Assembly (NCBI GenBank): GCA_947500035.1
Contig: CANMQP010000019.1
Location: forward strand, 1 to 64,000
Length of the DNA: 64,000 nt
From: an uncultured Kiloniellaceae bacterium
GTDB lineage: Bacteria; Pseudomonadota; Alphaproteobacteria; Kiloniellales; Kiloniellaceae
Reading direction: 5' to 3'
Within the stretch, counting starts at the first letter, position 1; every line of letters begins with the position of its first letter. Shown one piece after another: positions 8,629 through 17,385 of this stretch. The notes under the pieces are model-generated. The model was not told the origin of the DNA and did not search any database. It worked only from the letters and a program-made list of their open reading frames with translations. The position numbers were made by a program, and so were the translations under genes.

Positions 8629-8638
8629 GGGGGGGGGG
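8629..8638. repeat. Run of ten G
   Basis: A G10 homopolymer lies in the gap before the SDR-like gene's 3' end. It is outside any gene I can support, so there is no evidence that it switches expression. Confidence 0.8.
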
Positions 8639-8723
8639 TAAAAGAACCCGCCCATGATGGGTCAGATTGAGCTACCCCGCACACCCGCCTCGCAGACCCG
8701 GCCCGCGCGGCGGCTGGTCAGGC

Positions 8724-9365
8724 TCAGTAGGCGATGACCGGCGTCTGGTGGAGCAGGCTGTCGTCTTCGATCTGCTTCACCAGGAAATCCGCCACGTCAT
8801 TGCGGGAGATGAGACCGTTGCGCCAGCTTTCGGGCTCGACCAGAACCCGATAGCGGCCGCTGCGGGGACCCGGGGTCAGGACCACGGGCCGGACGATGGT
8901 CCAGTCCAGATTGCTCTTCCTGATCAGCTGCTCCTGAAGCGTCTTGTCGTCATAGGCCTGCCCGAGGACCAGGCGGAAAGGAATGCGCTGGAGACAGTTG
9001 ATGCTGGCCTTGCTGTCGCCGGCGCCAAAACCGGTGACAGCGATCAAGCGCTTCACGGCGGCGGCCTCCATCGCCGGCACCAGGATCTGCGTGGCCCTGG
9101 AAAAAAGGGTGATCGGTCCGAAGATCATATTGGGGCCGGGCCGCACGCCCAGCGCCTGGATCACGACATCGATCCCATCGAGCGCGGCCGTGATGTCTTC
9201 TTCCTTCAGCGCGTCGCCCTCGACCTTTTCAAGTCCTTCGTGGCGGAGCCGGATCTGCCCGGCGCTGCGCGCCAGCGCGCGCACGCGGTGCCCAGAGGCA
9301 AGGGCGCGCTTTACGGTCGCGAGCCCGATCCCCTTGCTGCCGCCGATGACGAGAACATGAGCCAC
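8724..9365 (-). CDS. NAD(P)-binding oxidoreductase, atypical SDR
   Basis: This 213 aa protein has a Rossmann fold. The nucleotide-binding G-G-S-K-G-I-G is at residues 8-14, D-A-L follows near 50, and G-I-D-V-V-I-Q-A-L-G ends beta-4. It lacks the Y-x-x-x-K catalytic pair of classical short-chain dehydrogenases and resembles the NmrA/SDR-a group (Y-D-D-K-T-L-Q-E-Q-L-I and D-W-T-I-V-R-P). Such proteins are reductases, flavin or quinone enzymes or redox sensors. The substrate cannot be told. It is followed downstream by nothing on its strand. Confidence 0.85.
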   Translation of the reverse strand: MAHVLVIGGSKGIGLATVKRALASGHRVRALARSAGQIRLRHEGLEKVEGDALKEEDITAALDGIDVVIQALGVRPGPNMIFGPITLFSRATQILVPAMEAAAVKRLIAVTGFGAGDSKASINCLQRIPFRLVLGQAYDDKTLQEQLIRKSNLDWTIVRPVVLTPGPRSGRYRVLVEPESWRNGLISRNDVADFLVKQIEDDSLLHQTPVIAY

Positions 9366-9418
9366 GGTCGGTTCCTTCTGTTTAAGATTTTACCTGTCGA
9401 GAGGGCCTGTGCATAGGG

Positions 9419-10225
9419 TCAATCCTGCGCTGCGCAGTCCCCTGCCCCGGAAAGCTGACAGGCTTCGCAGGCAAAAGCCCGGCGGCCGTCGATTTCGAAC
9501 CGGCGGATCTGATGCCCGCAGGCGGGACAGGAGTCTTTCCCGAAGATGTTCACCCGCTCGCGGTAACGCGCCTTCGAGGGTGCCGCTCCCTCCACCGTGA
9601 TAATCGCGTCGTGCTTCACCCCGATGGCCAGCAGGGCCTTGGCGTCGTTCCAGATACGATCGAAGGTTTCGCGGTCGACCGCCCGCCCAGGGGTCTCCGG
9701 GTGGACACCCTGCCGCCAGAGGATTTCCGACCGGTAGATGTTGCCGATTCCGGCCATGACCGATTGATCCATGATCAGGCGCCCGATCGGCGCCCGGCTC
9801 TTTGCGATACGCTTGAAGGCACGCTCCGGATCGGCATCGCTGCGCAGGACATCCGGGCCGATCCGCTGGATCAGCGACTGGATCTGCGGTGGGTCGAGCA
9901 GCCGGCAGACATTCGGACCGTTCACGTCCACGACGTGGCTGCTGCTGATAAGCCGGACCCGCACCGCGCCGCGCGGCGCGCTGAGCGGCAGCTTTTGTTT
10001 GCGCAGGCGGCCGAAGAGGCCGAGATGAAGATGCAGCGCGTCGCCGCTGTCGAAGCGATAAAGCAGGTGCTTGCCATAGGCTTCGACCCCGACACAAAGC
10101 CGCCCATCGATGAGGGCCGCGCCCTCGGCGAAGCGTCCCTGTGGCGAGGAGACAGCCAGAACCTGTCCGACGAGCACGCGGCCATGGTCGCGGGCGGCAC
10201 GATGGATTGTATGACCTTCAGGCAT
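9419..10225 (-). CDS. Nei/Fpg-type DNA glycosylase
   Basis: This 268 aa base-excision repair enzyme removes oxidised bases and nicks the abasic site. The N-terminal M-P-E-G-H-T-I-H gives the catalytic Pro2 and Glu3. The helix-two-turn-helix region contains the conserved G-I-G-N-I-Y-R-S-E. The C-terminal zinc finger C-P-A-C-G ... C-E-A-C is complete. The P-E-G-H-T-I start is more like the endonuclease VIII (Nei) side than MutM. It is on the minus strand with no obvious operon partner. Length is normal. Confidence 0.92.
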   Translation of the reverse strand: MPEGHTIHRAARDHGRVLVGQVLAVSSPQGRFAEGAALIDGRLCVGVEAYGKHLLYRFDSGDALHLHLGLFGRLRKQKLPLSAPRGAVRVRLISSSHVVDVNGPNVCRLLDPPQIQSLIQRIGPDVLRSDADPERAFKRIAKSRAPIGRLIMDQSVMAGIGNIYRSEILWRQGVHPETPGRAVDRETFDRIWNDAKALLAIGVKHDAIITVEGAAPSKARYRERVNIFGKDSCPACGHQIRRFEIDGRRAFACEACQLSGAGDCAAQD

Positions 10226-10560
10226 CAGGGCCCAACTCTCTTGCCGCCGGTTTTTCGGATACGGGTCGTAGCCTTTACGATGATCGCGGGTGTTCAGATC
10301 AGCAGGCGTCGTGCATGGGGGGGCGAGCGCCCGGCCGAAAATCGCAGACAGTACACTTTCACATCATCCGAACTGCGATGCGCTTCGTAAAACCCATATT
10401 ACTGCAAAGATCAGCTCCGCGATCACCAAGGACCGCCGCGCGCGTTTTCATCCCAACCTGTCCTGATCTGAAACAGGTTTTGATCTCGCCCCTCCCCAGA
10501 CCGGGAGGCGGTGCCGCGGGTTAGCTGGTCACTCACAGGAAACTGACAGGAGACAACACT
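10226..10560. other. Gap between the glycosylase and fasciclin genes
   Basis: This gap carries the promoter regions of two divergent genes. No strong motif or additional gene was recognised. Confidence 0.5.
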
Positions 10561-11061
10561 ATGCGTCGTATCTTCACCCTGGTCGCGGCCGCGGTCGTAA
10601 TGGTCGGTACCGGCCTCTCCGCCATTGCAGGCGGACACCTCTCATCCGAAAAGAGCATCGTAAAAAATGCGGCGGAGGCCGACAACCTGACCACACTCGT
10701 CGCCGCCGTGAAGGCAGCAGGCCTGGTCGAGGCACTCGAAGGCGAGGGTCCGCTGACCGTATTCGCGCCGACCGACGAGGCCTTTGCCAAGCTGCCCGCC
10801 GGCACCGTCGAGGATCTGCTCAAGCCGGAAAACAAGGATAAGCTTGTCGCGATCCTTACTTATCACGTCGTGCCCGGCAAGTTCATGGCGAGCGATCTGG
10901 CCGGCCAGAAGCTGTCTGCGGCGACGCTGGAAGGCAGTGAAGTCGCAATCGATGCCTCCAGTGGCGTGAAGGTGGACGAAGCCACTGTTGTGGCCGCCGA
11001 CATCGAGGCGTCGAACGGTGTCATCCACGTCATCGATACGGTGATCATCCCGGGCAGCTGA
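10561..11061 (+). CDS. Secreted fasciclin (FAS1) domain protein
   Basis: This 166 aa protein has a signal peptide ending A-I-A-G-G and a single FAS1 domain. The H1 box [14 protein letters not shown] is near residue 65, Y-H-V-V-P-G-K near residue 101, and the C-terminal N-G-V-I-H-V-I-D closes the domain. FAS1 domains mediate adhesion or protein contacts at the cell surface; the partner is unknown. GACAGGAG lies upstream of the ATG. A perfect hairpin follows the stop codon. Confidence 0.93.
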   Translation: MRRIFTLVAAAVVMVGTGLSAIAGGHLSSEKSIVKNAAEADNLTTLVAAVKAAGLVEALEGEGPLTVFAPTDEAFAKLPAGTVEDLLKPENKDKLVAILTYHVVPGKFMASDLAGQKLSAATLEGSEVAIDASSGVKVDEATVVAADIEASNGVIHVIDTVIIPGS

Positions 11062-11070
11062 TCCCAGCTC

Positions 11071-11103
11071 GCCTGCTTCGGGTACGCTGTGCCCGAAGCA
11101 GGC
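11071..11103 (+). terminator. Stem-loop after the fasciclin gene
   Basis: GCCTGCTTCGGG pairs perfectly with CCCGAAGCAGGC around a 9-base loop, ten bases after the stop codon. The T-run is missing, so termination may be weak or the hairpin may protect the mRNA. Confidence 0.7.
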
Positions 11104-11263
11104 GCCGGTTGACGAACCCGGCTCCCCGGACGGCAAGAAGGATTGTGCCGACGGGATCATACCGGAATTTGGGGGTCTGGCCCCGGGCTCTCAGCCGACC
11201 TCCGGTCTGGAGCCTCGGCAGCTCTTATCCGACACCGACCGCTGGCGCTCCTGGACGCTCAAT

Positions 11264-11590
11264 TCAGTACGAAGGAACACCGGGGAAGCTGCAGGCGCCG
11301 CGGCTGTAGACGCCTTTGACATGGCCGACCCTATTCATGCTGATCACGAGATGACCATCGCAGTTATGAAAGCTGACCGTGGCGTTGTAACCTCTGATGA
11401 TGTCACTCCCCTCGCCAGCGCGCCGGCGCGGCAGGATAGAGATTTTATCGACGTCCGCCTCACTGATGCCCTTCGTGCTCAGGTGGCGCTCGACGTCCGG
11501 GCGCAGGTTTTCGAAACGGGCCGCTGCCGGCAGGGTGACACCGGCGATGAGAGCTGCGGAAAGAACAGCTTTAGGGATGATGTTACGCAT
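11264..11590 (-). CDS. Small secreted protein of unknown function
   Basis: This 108 aa protein has a signal peptide (A-V-L-S-A-A-L-I-A-G-V-T-L-P-A-A-A). A mature domain of about 83 residues follows, with two cysteines (F-H-N-C-D-G-H-L and R-G-A-C-S-F) that could form a disulfide. Y-N-A-T-V-S-F-H-N-C-D-G-H-L-V-I-S-M looks like a beta-hairpin. I do not recognise the family. It is monocistronic and preceded by an AT-rich upstream region. Confidence 0.75.
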   Translation of the reverse strand: MRNIIPKAVLSAALIAGVTLPAAARFENLRPDVERHLSTKGISEADVDKISILPRRRAGEGSDIIRGYNATVSFHNCDGHLVISMNRVGHVKGVYSRGACSFPGVPSY

Positions 11591-12117
11591 AAGAATGCTC
11601 CGCTCTGGTTGTCCATTGCAGAGCAGCTAAGAAGCCTTCTCCCATTCTGCGCGTCACGCTTTTGTGAGATGTCCGCTCGCGTCATGCCCATGAGCGTAAA
11701 AAATCCAGGCCTCCTCTGGCTTGGCGTCAGGTAAATAATTTTTGTTTTAAATAACAAAAGGTTAGTGGATATTTAAACGAATCGAGTTCCGTCAATAAAC
11801 TGTGACAACTTGTGATGAAGCCGGAGCTTTCGTGAGCAAGGAAACGCCTCCACCTGTAGAGGTCGGCTGCGCGCGAAGTTCTCAGAAAATAGCCGGGCCG
11901 GATCCGAGTTTATGCGCAATCTGGGACCGGCGTTCTTTCGCGTTCCTCTCCTGCTGGCGGTCGCTTTGAACAGAGCACGTCCAAAGGTAAGGCGGCCCCA
12001 CTTGCCCAGCTACCCTTGAGCACGTGCCTTGTCTGGCCTTCGCCCGTGACGGGCGCCCTGAGCGGACGCCGCCCGAGGCGGAAAAACCACGATTGTCTCC
12101 GACGGGTCCGTTCCCAC
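11591..12117. other. Gap of about 530 bases, partly AT-rich
   Basis: The 11730-11800 part is AT-rich and contains a perfect 7-base inverted repeat (TTTTGTT 11740-11746, AACAAAA 11753-11759), likely in the promoter region of the small secreted protein. I see no gene in the remainder. Confidence 0.5.
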
Positions 12118-12411
12118 TTACCCGCGGGCCGCAGACGCCGGGGATGCACCGGCACGGCTTTGGTACTGTTCCTCGAAGCCCCTGTAGCACTTGAAGAAGG
12201 CCGCCAGCGACGTGCCGAAAACCTCGCAGGCTTCGTAGAGACTGATGGCCTCCAGGTGCTGCGCACCGCTCTCAACCCGCCGGATCCGCTCGGGCGTGAC
12301 CCCAAGGTGCTTCGCGAGCCGCTCCTGGCTCATGCCGTTGTGGATCCGGTACTGAATGAGGCGGCGCGCCACGAATTGATTCAGGATTTTATTCTTTTGA
12401 GTGCTGTCCAT
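12118..12411 (-). CDS. Helix-turn-helix (XRE/Cro-C1) regulator
   Basis: This 97 aa protein is a small DNA-binding regulator. The HTH reads M-S-Q-E-R-L-A-K-H-L-G-V-T-P-E-R-I-R-R-V-E-S-G near residues 26-48, a classic XRE arrangement. S-L-Y-E-A-C-E-V-F-G-T-S-L follows as helix 5. I chose the ATG at 12411 because GGAGAG lies about eight bases before it; an in-frame TTG 36 bases upstream is less likely. It precedes no obvious target gene. The same fold occurs in alphaproteobacterial SinR-like regulators. Confidence 0.88.
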   Translation of the reverse strand: MDSTQKNKILNQFVARRLIQYRIHNGMSQERLAKHLGVTPERIRRVESGAQHLEAISLYEACEVFGTSLAAFFKCYRGFEEQYQSRAGASPASAARG

Positions 12412-12482
12412 GCTTCGCGCTCTCCTGGCAAGAGCTCCCTTGGTCAAAGTTCGTCAATAAGAGCCGCGCGGCCCGGTTCCGG

Positions 12483-12902
12483 TTATCGGCGGGCGCCGGC
12501 GCTCAAGGCTTCGCGCCGGGCGGTCGCGTTGATGATTTCCTGCTGCAGCGTGGTGCGAAGCACCGGCTTGATCAGATAGCCGTCCGCGCCAGCCGAAAGT
12601 GCGGCTTTTCGGGCCTCGTCACAGTCGTCGGTGGTCACGACCAGGATCGGCGTCTGCGCATTGGGCCCCTCACCCTTCCGGACAGCATCAATCAACTCGA
12701 TCCCGCTCAGGGTCGAAAAGTTAAGATCCGTCAGGACCACGTCAAATTGCCGCTCCTGCAGCAACTGAACCGCATGCTGAGGGCTGTCCGGGCAGGACGC
12801 ATCCCCGCCAAGACTCTTCAACAGCATCGGCAACACCCCGTGATCCAGGGTTTCTTCCTGGATCACGAGATTCTGCTGCAGGGAACGCGATCGTCCGAGC
12901 AT
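12483..12902 (-). CDS. Single-domain response regulator (CheY-like)
   Basis: This 139 aa protein is a receiver domain. The phosphoacceptor Asp is in V-V-L-T-D-L-N-F-S near residue 59, and the switch Thr sits in L-V-V-T-T-D-D. The conserved Lys is in Y-L-I-K-P near residue 112. The N-terminus lacks the usual two-acid D-D pocket (it reads L-V-I-Q-E-E), where E-E may substitute. No output domain and no kinase are nearby. GGAGATAAAG precedes the ATG. It probably relays a phosphate signal by protein contact. Confidence 0.88.
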   Translation of the reverse strand: MLGRSRSLQQNLVIQEETLDHGVLPMLLKSLGGDASCPDSPQHAVQLLQERQFDVVLTDLNFSTLSGIELIDAVRKGEGPNAQTPILVVTTDDCDEARKAALSAGADGYLIKPVLRTTLQQEIINATARREALSAGARR

Positions 12903-13226
12903 CTTTATCTCCGTACGGCGGCAAGCCGCCTCTTCTGCAGATCAGCTCAACAGCGAATCGCCATAGGCGATCCCTTGAGCTCGCAAATCCGCTTGCTCTG
13001 TTTGGGTTGGATCGGACTCACATGTTTTGGCGGAACCCTGGTGTGGTGGACCTAAAGCGGCAGCCGCTGGGTCGAGAAGACGTCGATGATCGGGTCTCGA
13101 CCGAAACATGATCCGATCTGATCAAGGGTCGTTACCAGTGAACGGCCCTCAAAGTGAAGAACAACGGGCGTTGTAACGCCGTGCGCCACGGCCGCAGGCC
13201 GGTAGCCCCACGGCAGCGAATGATAG

Positions 13227-13254
13227 TTGACAAGCGCCCGCAGCCCTCTAGCAT
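13227..13254 (+). promoter_or_regulatory. Sigma-70-like promoter before the TPR regulator
   Basis: TTGACA (13227-13232) and TAGCAT (13249-13254) are separated by 16 bases. Transcription would begin near 13261, which favours the GTG at 13282 over the in-frame GTG at 13261 as the start codon. Confidence 0.5.
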
Positions 13255-13281
13255 TCTGCAGTGCCTGCGGAGAATTTCGAC

Positions 13282-15120
13282 GTGAGCTATGAGCAGAAAC
13301 CCAAGGTTTTCAGCCCTGAAGAGACCCAGGCCGCACTCGGCAGGATTCGCGACAGCGGTGTGCTCGGCAGCAAGTCCCGCATTCAAAAGTTGCTCGGCTA
13401 TCTCGTCCAGATGGAAATCGACGGCCAGGGCGAAAAATTAAAAGCCTACACCATCGCAACCGAGGCCCTGGGGCGGGGAAGCGACTTCGATCCGGGCACG
13501 GACAGCATTGTCCGCGTGGAGGTCAACCGCCTGCGGCAGGCCCTGGAACACTACTATAATACCCAGGGCGCGCAGGAGTCGCTCAGGATCAATATCCCAA
13601 AAGGCAGTTACCGGCCGCGGCTTCATGCCTTCGGCATCCGACCGCCGGGGTCAGCGGCAAAGCCGGGGCCAGCGGCAGCGCCAGAACCAGTAGCGTCGAC
13701 GGCGTTGGATGAAGCCTCGGGTGACGCGCCGGGGCACGCAGCCCAGCCGAGGACCGGCTTCCGGTCTTCGCATTGGTTCGCGGCGCTGACCGCCTTTGCA
13801 ACGCTCGCAGCGGTTATCCTGGTGACGCTGCTCCTAAAGCCGGGCCTGGATCCGGGCGCGCCGACAGGCCCAATCGTGCTTGACCGCACCCACCAGCTTG
13901 ACCGCAACGCCATCACGGTCGCCGTCCTGCCCTTCAGGAGCCTGTCGGACAGCGCGCGCGCGACGCAGCTTTCCGGCGGCATGGCCAAGGAATTGCGCAG
14001 TTCTCTCTCCAGGAACCAGGCCCTCTCGCTTATCACGAACATTCCCTTCAACGAAGGCACGAGCACGGAGGATTTGCGTGCGCTCGGCCGCGGCGGACAG
14101 GTCGCTTACTTCGTGACCGGAAGCGTGCAGGAGCTTTCCGGCAGCCTGCGTGTCGCCGTGGAGCTTTTGGACGGCACGAGCGGAGAAGTCATCTGGGCCC
14201 GGACCTACCCTGAGGATTCCCAGAAAGTCGAAGCTTTCCGGGACAGCTTTGTCATGGCGGTTTCAAGCGATCTGCGGCCACAGCTCTACAGCGCCTCAAA
14301 GCGCGCAATTTCGGCGAAAGACCTGGACGACCTCTCGGCATGGGAACTTTATCTTATGGCGACCTGGGCGCCGGGCGAGGCGCTCAGCACGCTGGAATGG
14401 GAGAAGGAACGGATTGAGCTGGCCCGGCGCGCGGTCACGCTCCGGCCCCGCTTTGGCCAGGCCCGTGCGGTTCTTGCCGACAAGCTCGCCTATCTGGCGG
14501 CCGTGGACCCGCCGTCAAATTCCGATGCGGCATTGAAGGAGGCACGGCTGCACGCCCAGACGGCTCATGAATTGGCGCCCAGCGATGCGGACGTCCTCTT
14601 CAACCTGGCGATCCACTACTGGCATACCGGCAAGATCGGACAGGCGACGCGGAGCATGGCCCGGGTCCTCGAGCTCGATCCCAATCACGTATTGGCGCGC
14701 ATCCTGGTCAAGACCTTTCCCTACACCTGCAGTGCACCCCCCGACGAGGTTCTGCAGGCAGCGATCGCCTACGACGCCGCGCTCGCGTCGGACAATCCGG
14801 TGCGCTGGGTGACACTGACCTGGGTGAGCATGCTGCATCTGAACAGAAGCGAGCTGGATCTTGCGCTGGCCGCCGAGCAGCGGACTCATCAGATTTTCCA
14901 GACGCCGGATACCGTCCTGAGGATGGCCGCCCTGCTGAACGGATTGGACCGGGCCGCGGACGCGCGGGATCTGATCGCGGCCCAGCGCCGGAACTGGCCC
15001 AACATAGATCCCGGACACTTCGCCGAAGTCACCATGCCACGACGCTGCCATGAAGCGGCCGATGCCGAGCGGACCCTGCAGCTCTACCGGGATCTGGCGC
15101 GGGACGCGGGCTCGGGTTAA
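13282..15120 (+). CDS. Membrane-anchored TPR protein with N-terminal wHTH-like domain
   Basis: This 612 aa protein has four parts. An N-terminal domain of about 110 residues (S-R-I-Q-K-L-L-G-Y-L-V, D-S-I-V-R-V-E-V-N-R-L-R, I-P-K-G-S-Y-R-P) is shared by many regulator-like TPR proteins and resembles a winged helix. A Pro/Ala-rich linker and one membrane helix follow (F-A-A-L-T-A-F-A-T-L-A-A-V-I-L-V). Next comes a TolB/FlgO-like domain starting V-A-V-L-P-F-R-S-L-S. The C-terminal half is TPR-type helices (D-A-D-V-L-F-N-L-A-I-H-Y-W-H-T-G-K). The layout suggests a CadC-like one-component sensor. The GTG at 13282 has GGAG nine bases before it. Target genes are unknown. Confidence 0.8.
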   Translation: MSYEQKPKVFSPEETQAALGRIRDSGVLGSKSRIQKLLGYLVQMEIDGQGEKLKAYTIATEALGRGSDFDPGTDSIVRVEVNRLRQALEHYYNTQGAQESLRINIPKGSYRPRLHAFGIRPPGSAAKPGPAAAPEPVASTALDEASGDAPGHAAQPRTGFRSSHWFAALTAFATLAAVILVTLLLKPGLDPGAPTGPIVLDRTHQLDRNAITVAVLPFRSLSDSARATQLSGGMAKELRSSLSRNQALSLITNIPFNEGTSTEDLRALGRGGQVAYFVTGSVQELSGSLRVAVELLDGTSGEVIWARTYPEDSQKVEAFRDSFVMAVSSDLRPQLYSASKRAISAKDLDDLSAWELYLMATWAPGEALSTLEWEKERIELARRAVTLRPRFGQARAVLADKLAYLAAVDPPSNSDAALKEARLHAQTAHELAPSDADVLFNLAIHYWHTGKIGQATRSMARVLELDPNHVLARILVKTFPYTCSAPPDEVLQAAIAYDAALASDNPVRWVTLTWVSMLHLNRSELDLALAAEQRTHQIFQTPDTVLRMAALLNGLDRAADARDLIAAQRRNWPNIDPGHFAEVTMPRRCHEAADAERTLQLYRDLARDAGSG

Positions 15121-15660
15121 GCGCCGTGTAAAAAACGCCCTTCTCCACTGCTTAGTCGTGCAAAAAGCTGCGGTCAGGCGACCGGGCGGCGGCGGTCAGC
15201 TGGACGAAGAGCCCTGGGGACGGGTGGGCTAAAAAGCAGCATAGCTGTTGTGCTGATGCCACCGCAAAAAGATGGTTTAGGGCCGGTGGAGAATTGTCAG
15301 CGCGGCGATCCCATTGTAGCGTCATCTCGAACGTTCAACACAAACGCCATCAAGGCCGGGACGGATGACACGCACGCTATTTCGCATAAAGAAGCGGCGG
15401 TTTTGCGACTCGCCCCGGGGGCGCCATCTAAAGCAACAACCTTGAAAGGTTTCCAGCCCCAGGATCGGCCAATCGGGCGACCAAATCCCAAGCGGAAGAA
15501 GCTATCACGGAGCCGCCCTCAAGGCCTGATAGCGCAGGCCTCCGCTGGCCAAAGCCCGCCCCCAGAACCCAGAACCCAGAACTCCGAACCCTGAAAGCAG
15601 GCCGCAGACGCCCGACCGCCCAGAGCCGCAAGACTTACAGACGCACCGTCGGAGAACCTC
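15121..15660. other. Gap of 540 bases without a recognised gene
   Basis: I see no gene. It contains small direct repeats such as CCCAGAACCCAGAACTCCGAACC near 15570. The ribosome site GGAGAA of the acetyltransferase gene is at its end. Confidence 0.5.
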
Positions 15661-16230
15661 ATGGAGACTTCCGTGACCAAGGCCACACAACTCCGCAGCA
15701 AAAGGCTGATCCTGGATCCGCTTACACTTGCCGACCTTGACGATATCTTCAGGATTGCCAGAGTGGAAAAGAGCATCGAGGATTTTCAGTATGCGGCTTC
15801 CACCCCCGAGGACGTCCGGGCCTGGCTGGAACCGAGCCTCGAGAACCCGTTGAACCTGGTTTGGACGATCAGAGAACAGGGAGCGGCGATCGGGCTCTTC
15901 GATCTCTGCTTCGAGGCGGAATACTCGGACATCGAGAACGGTGTTTGCCGTGTCGGCTATTTCCTGGATCACCAGGTACAGGGCCGGGGCTATGCGACCG
16001 AAGCCCTGATAACCGTCGCGGACTGGGTGTTCAGTTCAAGTGGCGCGACGAGGATCGAAGCCGGGGTCACCTTGCCCAATAAAGCATCCTGGCGCAGTCT
16101 CGAGAAAGCCGGTTTCTTGCGGGACAAAATCATCGCCGGCAACTGGATCTGGCATGGTGAAGTCCATGACAGCGCGTACTATTATCTGACCGATGAGCTC
16201 TTCAGGCGCGCCCAGTCGTGTAAGGCTTGA
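15661..16230 (+). CDS. GNAT family N-acetyltransferase (RimJ/RimL-like)
   Basis: This 189 aa protein transfers an acetyl group from acetyl-CoA. The N-terminal T-K-A-T-Q-L-R-S-K-R-L-I-L is typical of the RimJ/RimL branch. The acetyl-CoA loop is V-Q-G-R-G-Y-A-T-E-A near residue 108, followed by N-K-A-S-W-R-S-L-E-K-A-G-F. The substrate may be a protein N-terminus or a small molecule and cannot be told. GGAGAA precedes the ATG. The next gene starts three bases after its stop, so the two are co-transcribed. Confidence 0.9.
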   Translation: METSVTKATQLRSKRLILDPLTLADLDDIFRIARVEKSIEDFQYAASTPEDVRAWLEPSLENPLNLVWTIREQGAAIGLFDLCFEAEYSDIENGVCRVGYFLDHQVQGRGYATEALITVADWVFSSSGATRIEAGVTLPNKASWRSLEKAGFLRDKIIAGNWIWHGEVHDSAYYYLTDELFRRAQSCKA

Positions 16231-16233
16231 GCT

Positions 16234-17229
16234 GTGCACGCCACGACATTGCTTGCGGTGGTTACATGCGGCGCCGCGAGCTTCATTTACATCGCGATTG
16301 GCATCGAATTCGCGGTCGGGCCGCCGGCCTCCCAAGTCTTGAGTTGGTGGTGGAGAAATGGAGACCGCCAGGTTTCGGTGTCTTTGCTTTCCCTCGGCTT
16401 CGTCGCCTTCCCGCTTCTCTTCGCGCGCTGGGGACGGAACTGGCTCCGGATTATCAGAGCGCGCGCAGTCAGCTATGTCTGGCTCGGTCCCACACTACAA
16501 CCAAATAGAGATTACTTCTTCGCGCTTGATGATCCGCGCAGAGAGCGGGTCGTGCTTGGATCGATAATGGCGGATTGCAGTAATGCTTCCGGGACCCGGA
16601 TAAACTTGCTCTTCGCCGCAAAAAGCCTGTTTGGCCTCGGCCCCAATCCTGAGCACGCAATTGAGACGGCGTCCCTGCGGCCCCGCGCGCAGGCTCTACT
16701 GCTCCTCGCCCAATACCTTGCCCTGGGCTTCGGACTGGCCGCTGCGGGTGACGTTGCCTATCAGTACATTGAAGCGCGCGGGCCCGTCTTAACCGCCAGC
16801 CTGCTGCCGATTTCGGCCCTTCTGGCCCTGCTGCCGCTCGTCTGCCTCCACCTCTTCGGGATGATCAACGGATACCTCACCTTTCGCAGAAAGATGACGA
16901 CACGACAGGCGGCCGATCACGCAGGCGTTCCAGCTCACGACCTTAAACCCGGGGACAAAATATCGGTCCGGCTTATGGAGCAAACCCGGGAACGTACCTT
17001 GAGTGAAGACAATTTCCATACAGGTCTCTATCGCGTGGAATGGACGACCGAGGCGGCGCTGACCATCAGCGCGATTGTGGCGATCCGAACGACACCTGAA
17101 CACCGGGCGACAATCGAAGAACTGGACCGCATGACAGAGGCGCATAACGAGATTCAGTGCCTGGTCGCGGAAGACTTCAAGCTCCGACCTTTGGTATTGT
17201 CGGAAAGCGAGGGAGTCGACTGGCTTTAG
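16234..17229 (+). CDS. Hypothetical membrane protein, 331 aa
   Basis: I do not recognise a family. Four hydrophobic segments are visible, two near the N-terminus (T-T-L-L-A-V-V-T-C-G-A-A and V-S-L-L-S-L-G-F-V-A-F-P-L-L) and two in the middle (residues about 150-220). A soluble segment of about 60 residues lies between the pairs, and a soluble C-terminal tail of about 110 residues ends the protein. It begins at a GTG with AAGG upstream, three bases after the acetyltransferase gene, so the two may work together on a membrane-associated substrate; that is inference only. Confidence 0.7.
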   Translation: MHATTLLAVVTCGAASFIYIAIGIEFAVGPPASQVLSWWWRNGDRQVSVSLLSLGFVAFPLLFARWGRNWLRIIRARAVSYVWLGPTLQPNRDYFFALDDPRRERVVLGSIMADCSNASGTRINLLFAAKSLFGLGPNPEHAIETASLRPRAQALLLLAQYLALGFGLAAAGDVAYQYIEARGPVLTASLLPISALLALLPLVCLHLFGMINGYLTFRRKMTTRQAADHAGVPAHDLKPGDKISVRLMEQTRERTLSEDNFHTGLYRVEWTTEAALTISAIVAIRTTPEHRATIEELDRMTEAHNEIQCLVAEDFKLRPLVLSESEGVDWL

Positions 17230-17337
17230 CCGCCTAATGCATTGCGCCCTCCAACAAACCAAGGGCCAATCTCTGAAGGATTTAAGATATAGTGCAGCAC
17301 CCACCCAGTCTGCAGTCAGAAGACCTGAAAAAGATGA

Positions 17338-17370
17338 GGCAGCCGGTCGCCAATGAAACGACCGGCTGCC
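17338..17370 (-). terminator. Terminator hairpin of the secreted repeat protein gene
   Basis: GGCAGCCGGTCG pairs perfectly with CGACCGGCTGCC. On the minus strand the hairpin lies just after the stop codon of the 713 aa gene and is followed by a T-rich stretch. Confidence 0.8.
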
Positions 17371-17385
17371 CTGAACGAAAGAAGC

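Noticed and set aside
8629-8638. Phase-variable G10 tract
   Set aside because: It is not inside or directly before a supported gene, so a switching role has no support.
9512-10390. 292-codon open frame opposite the DNA glycosylase
   Set aside because: The minus-strand protein has the full Nei/Fpg motif set, so the plus frame is not a gene.
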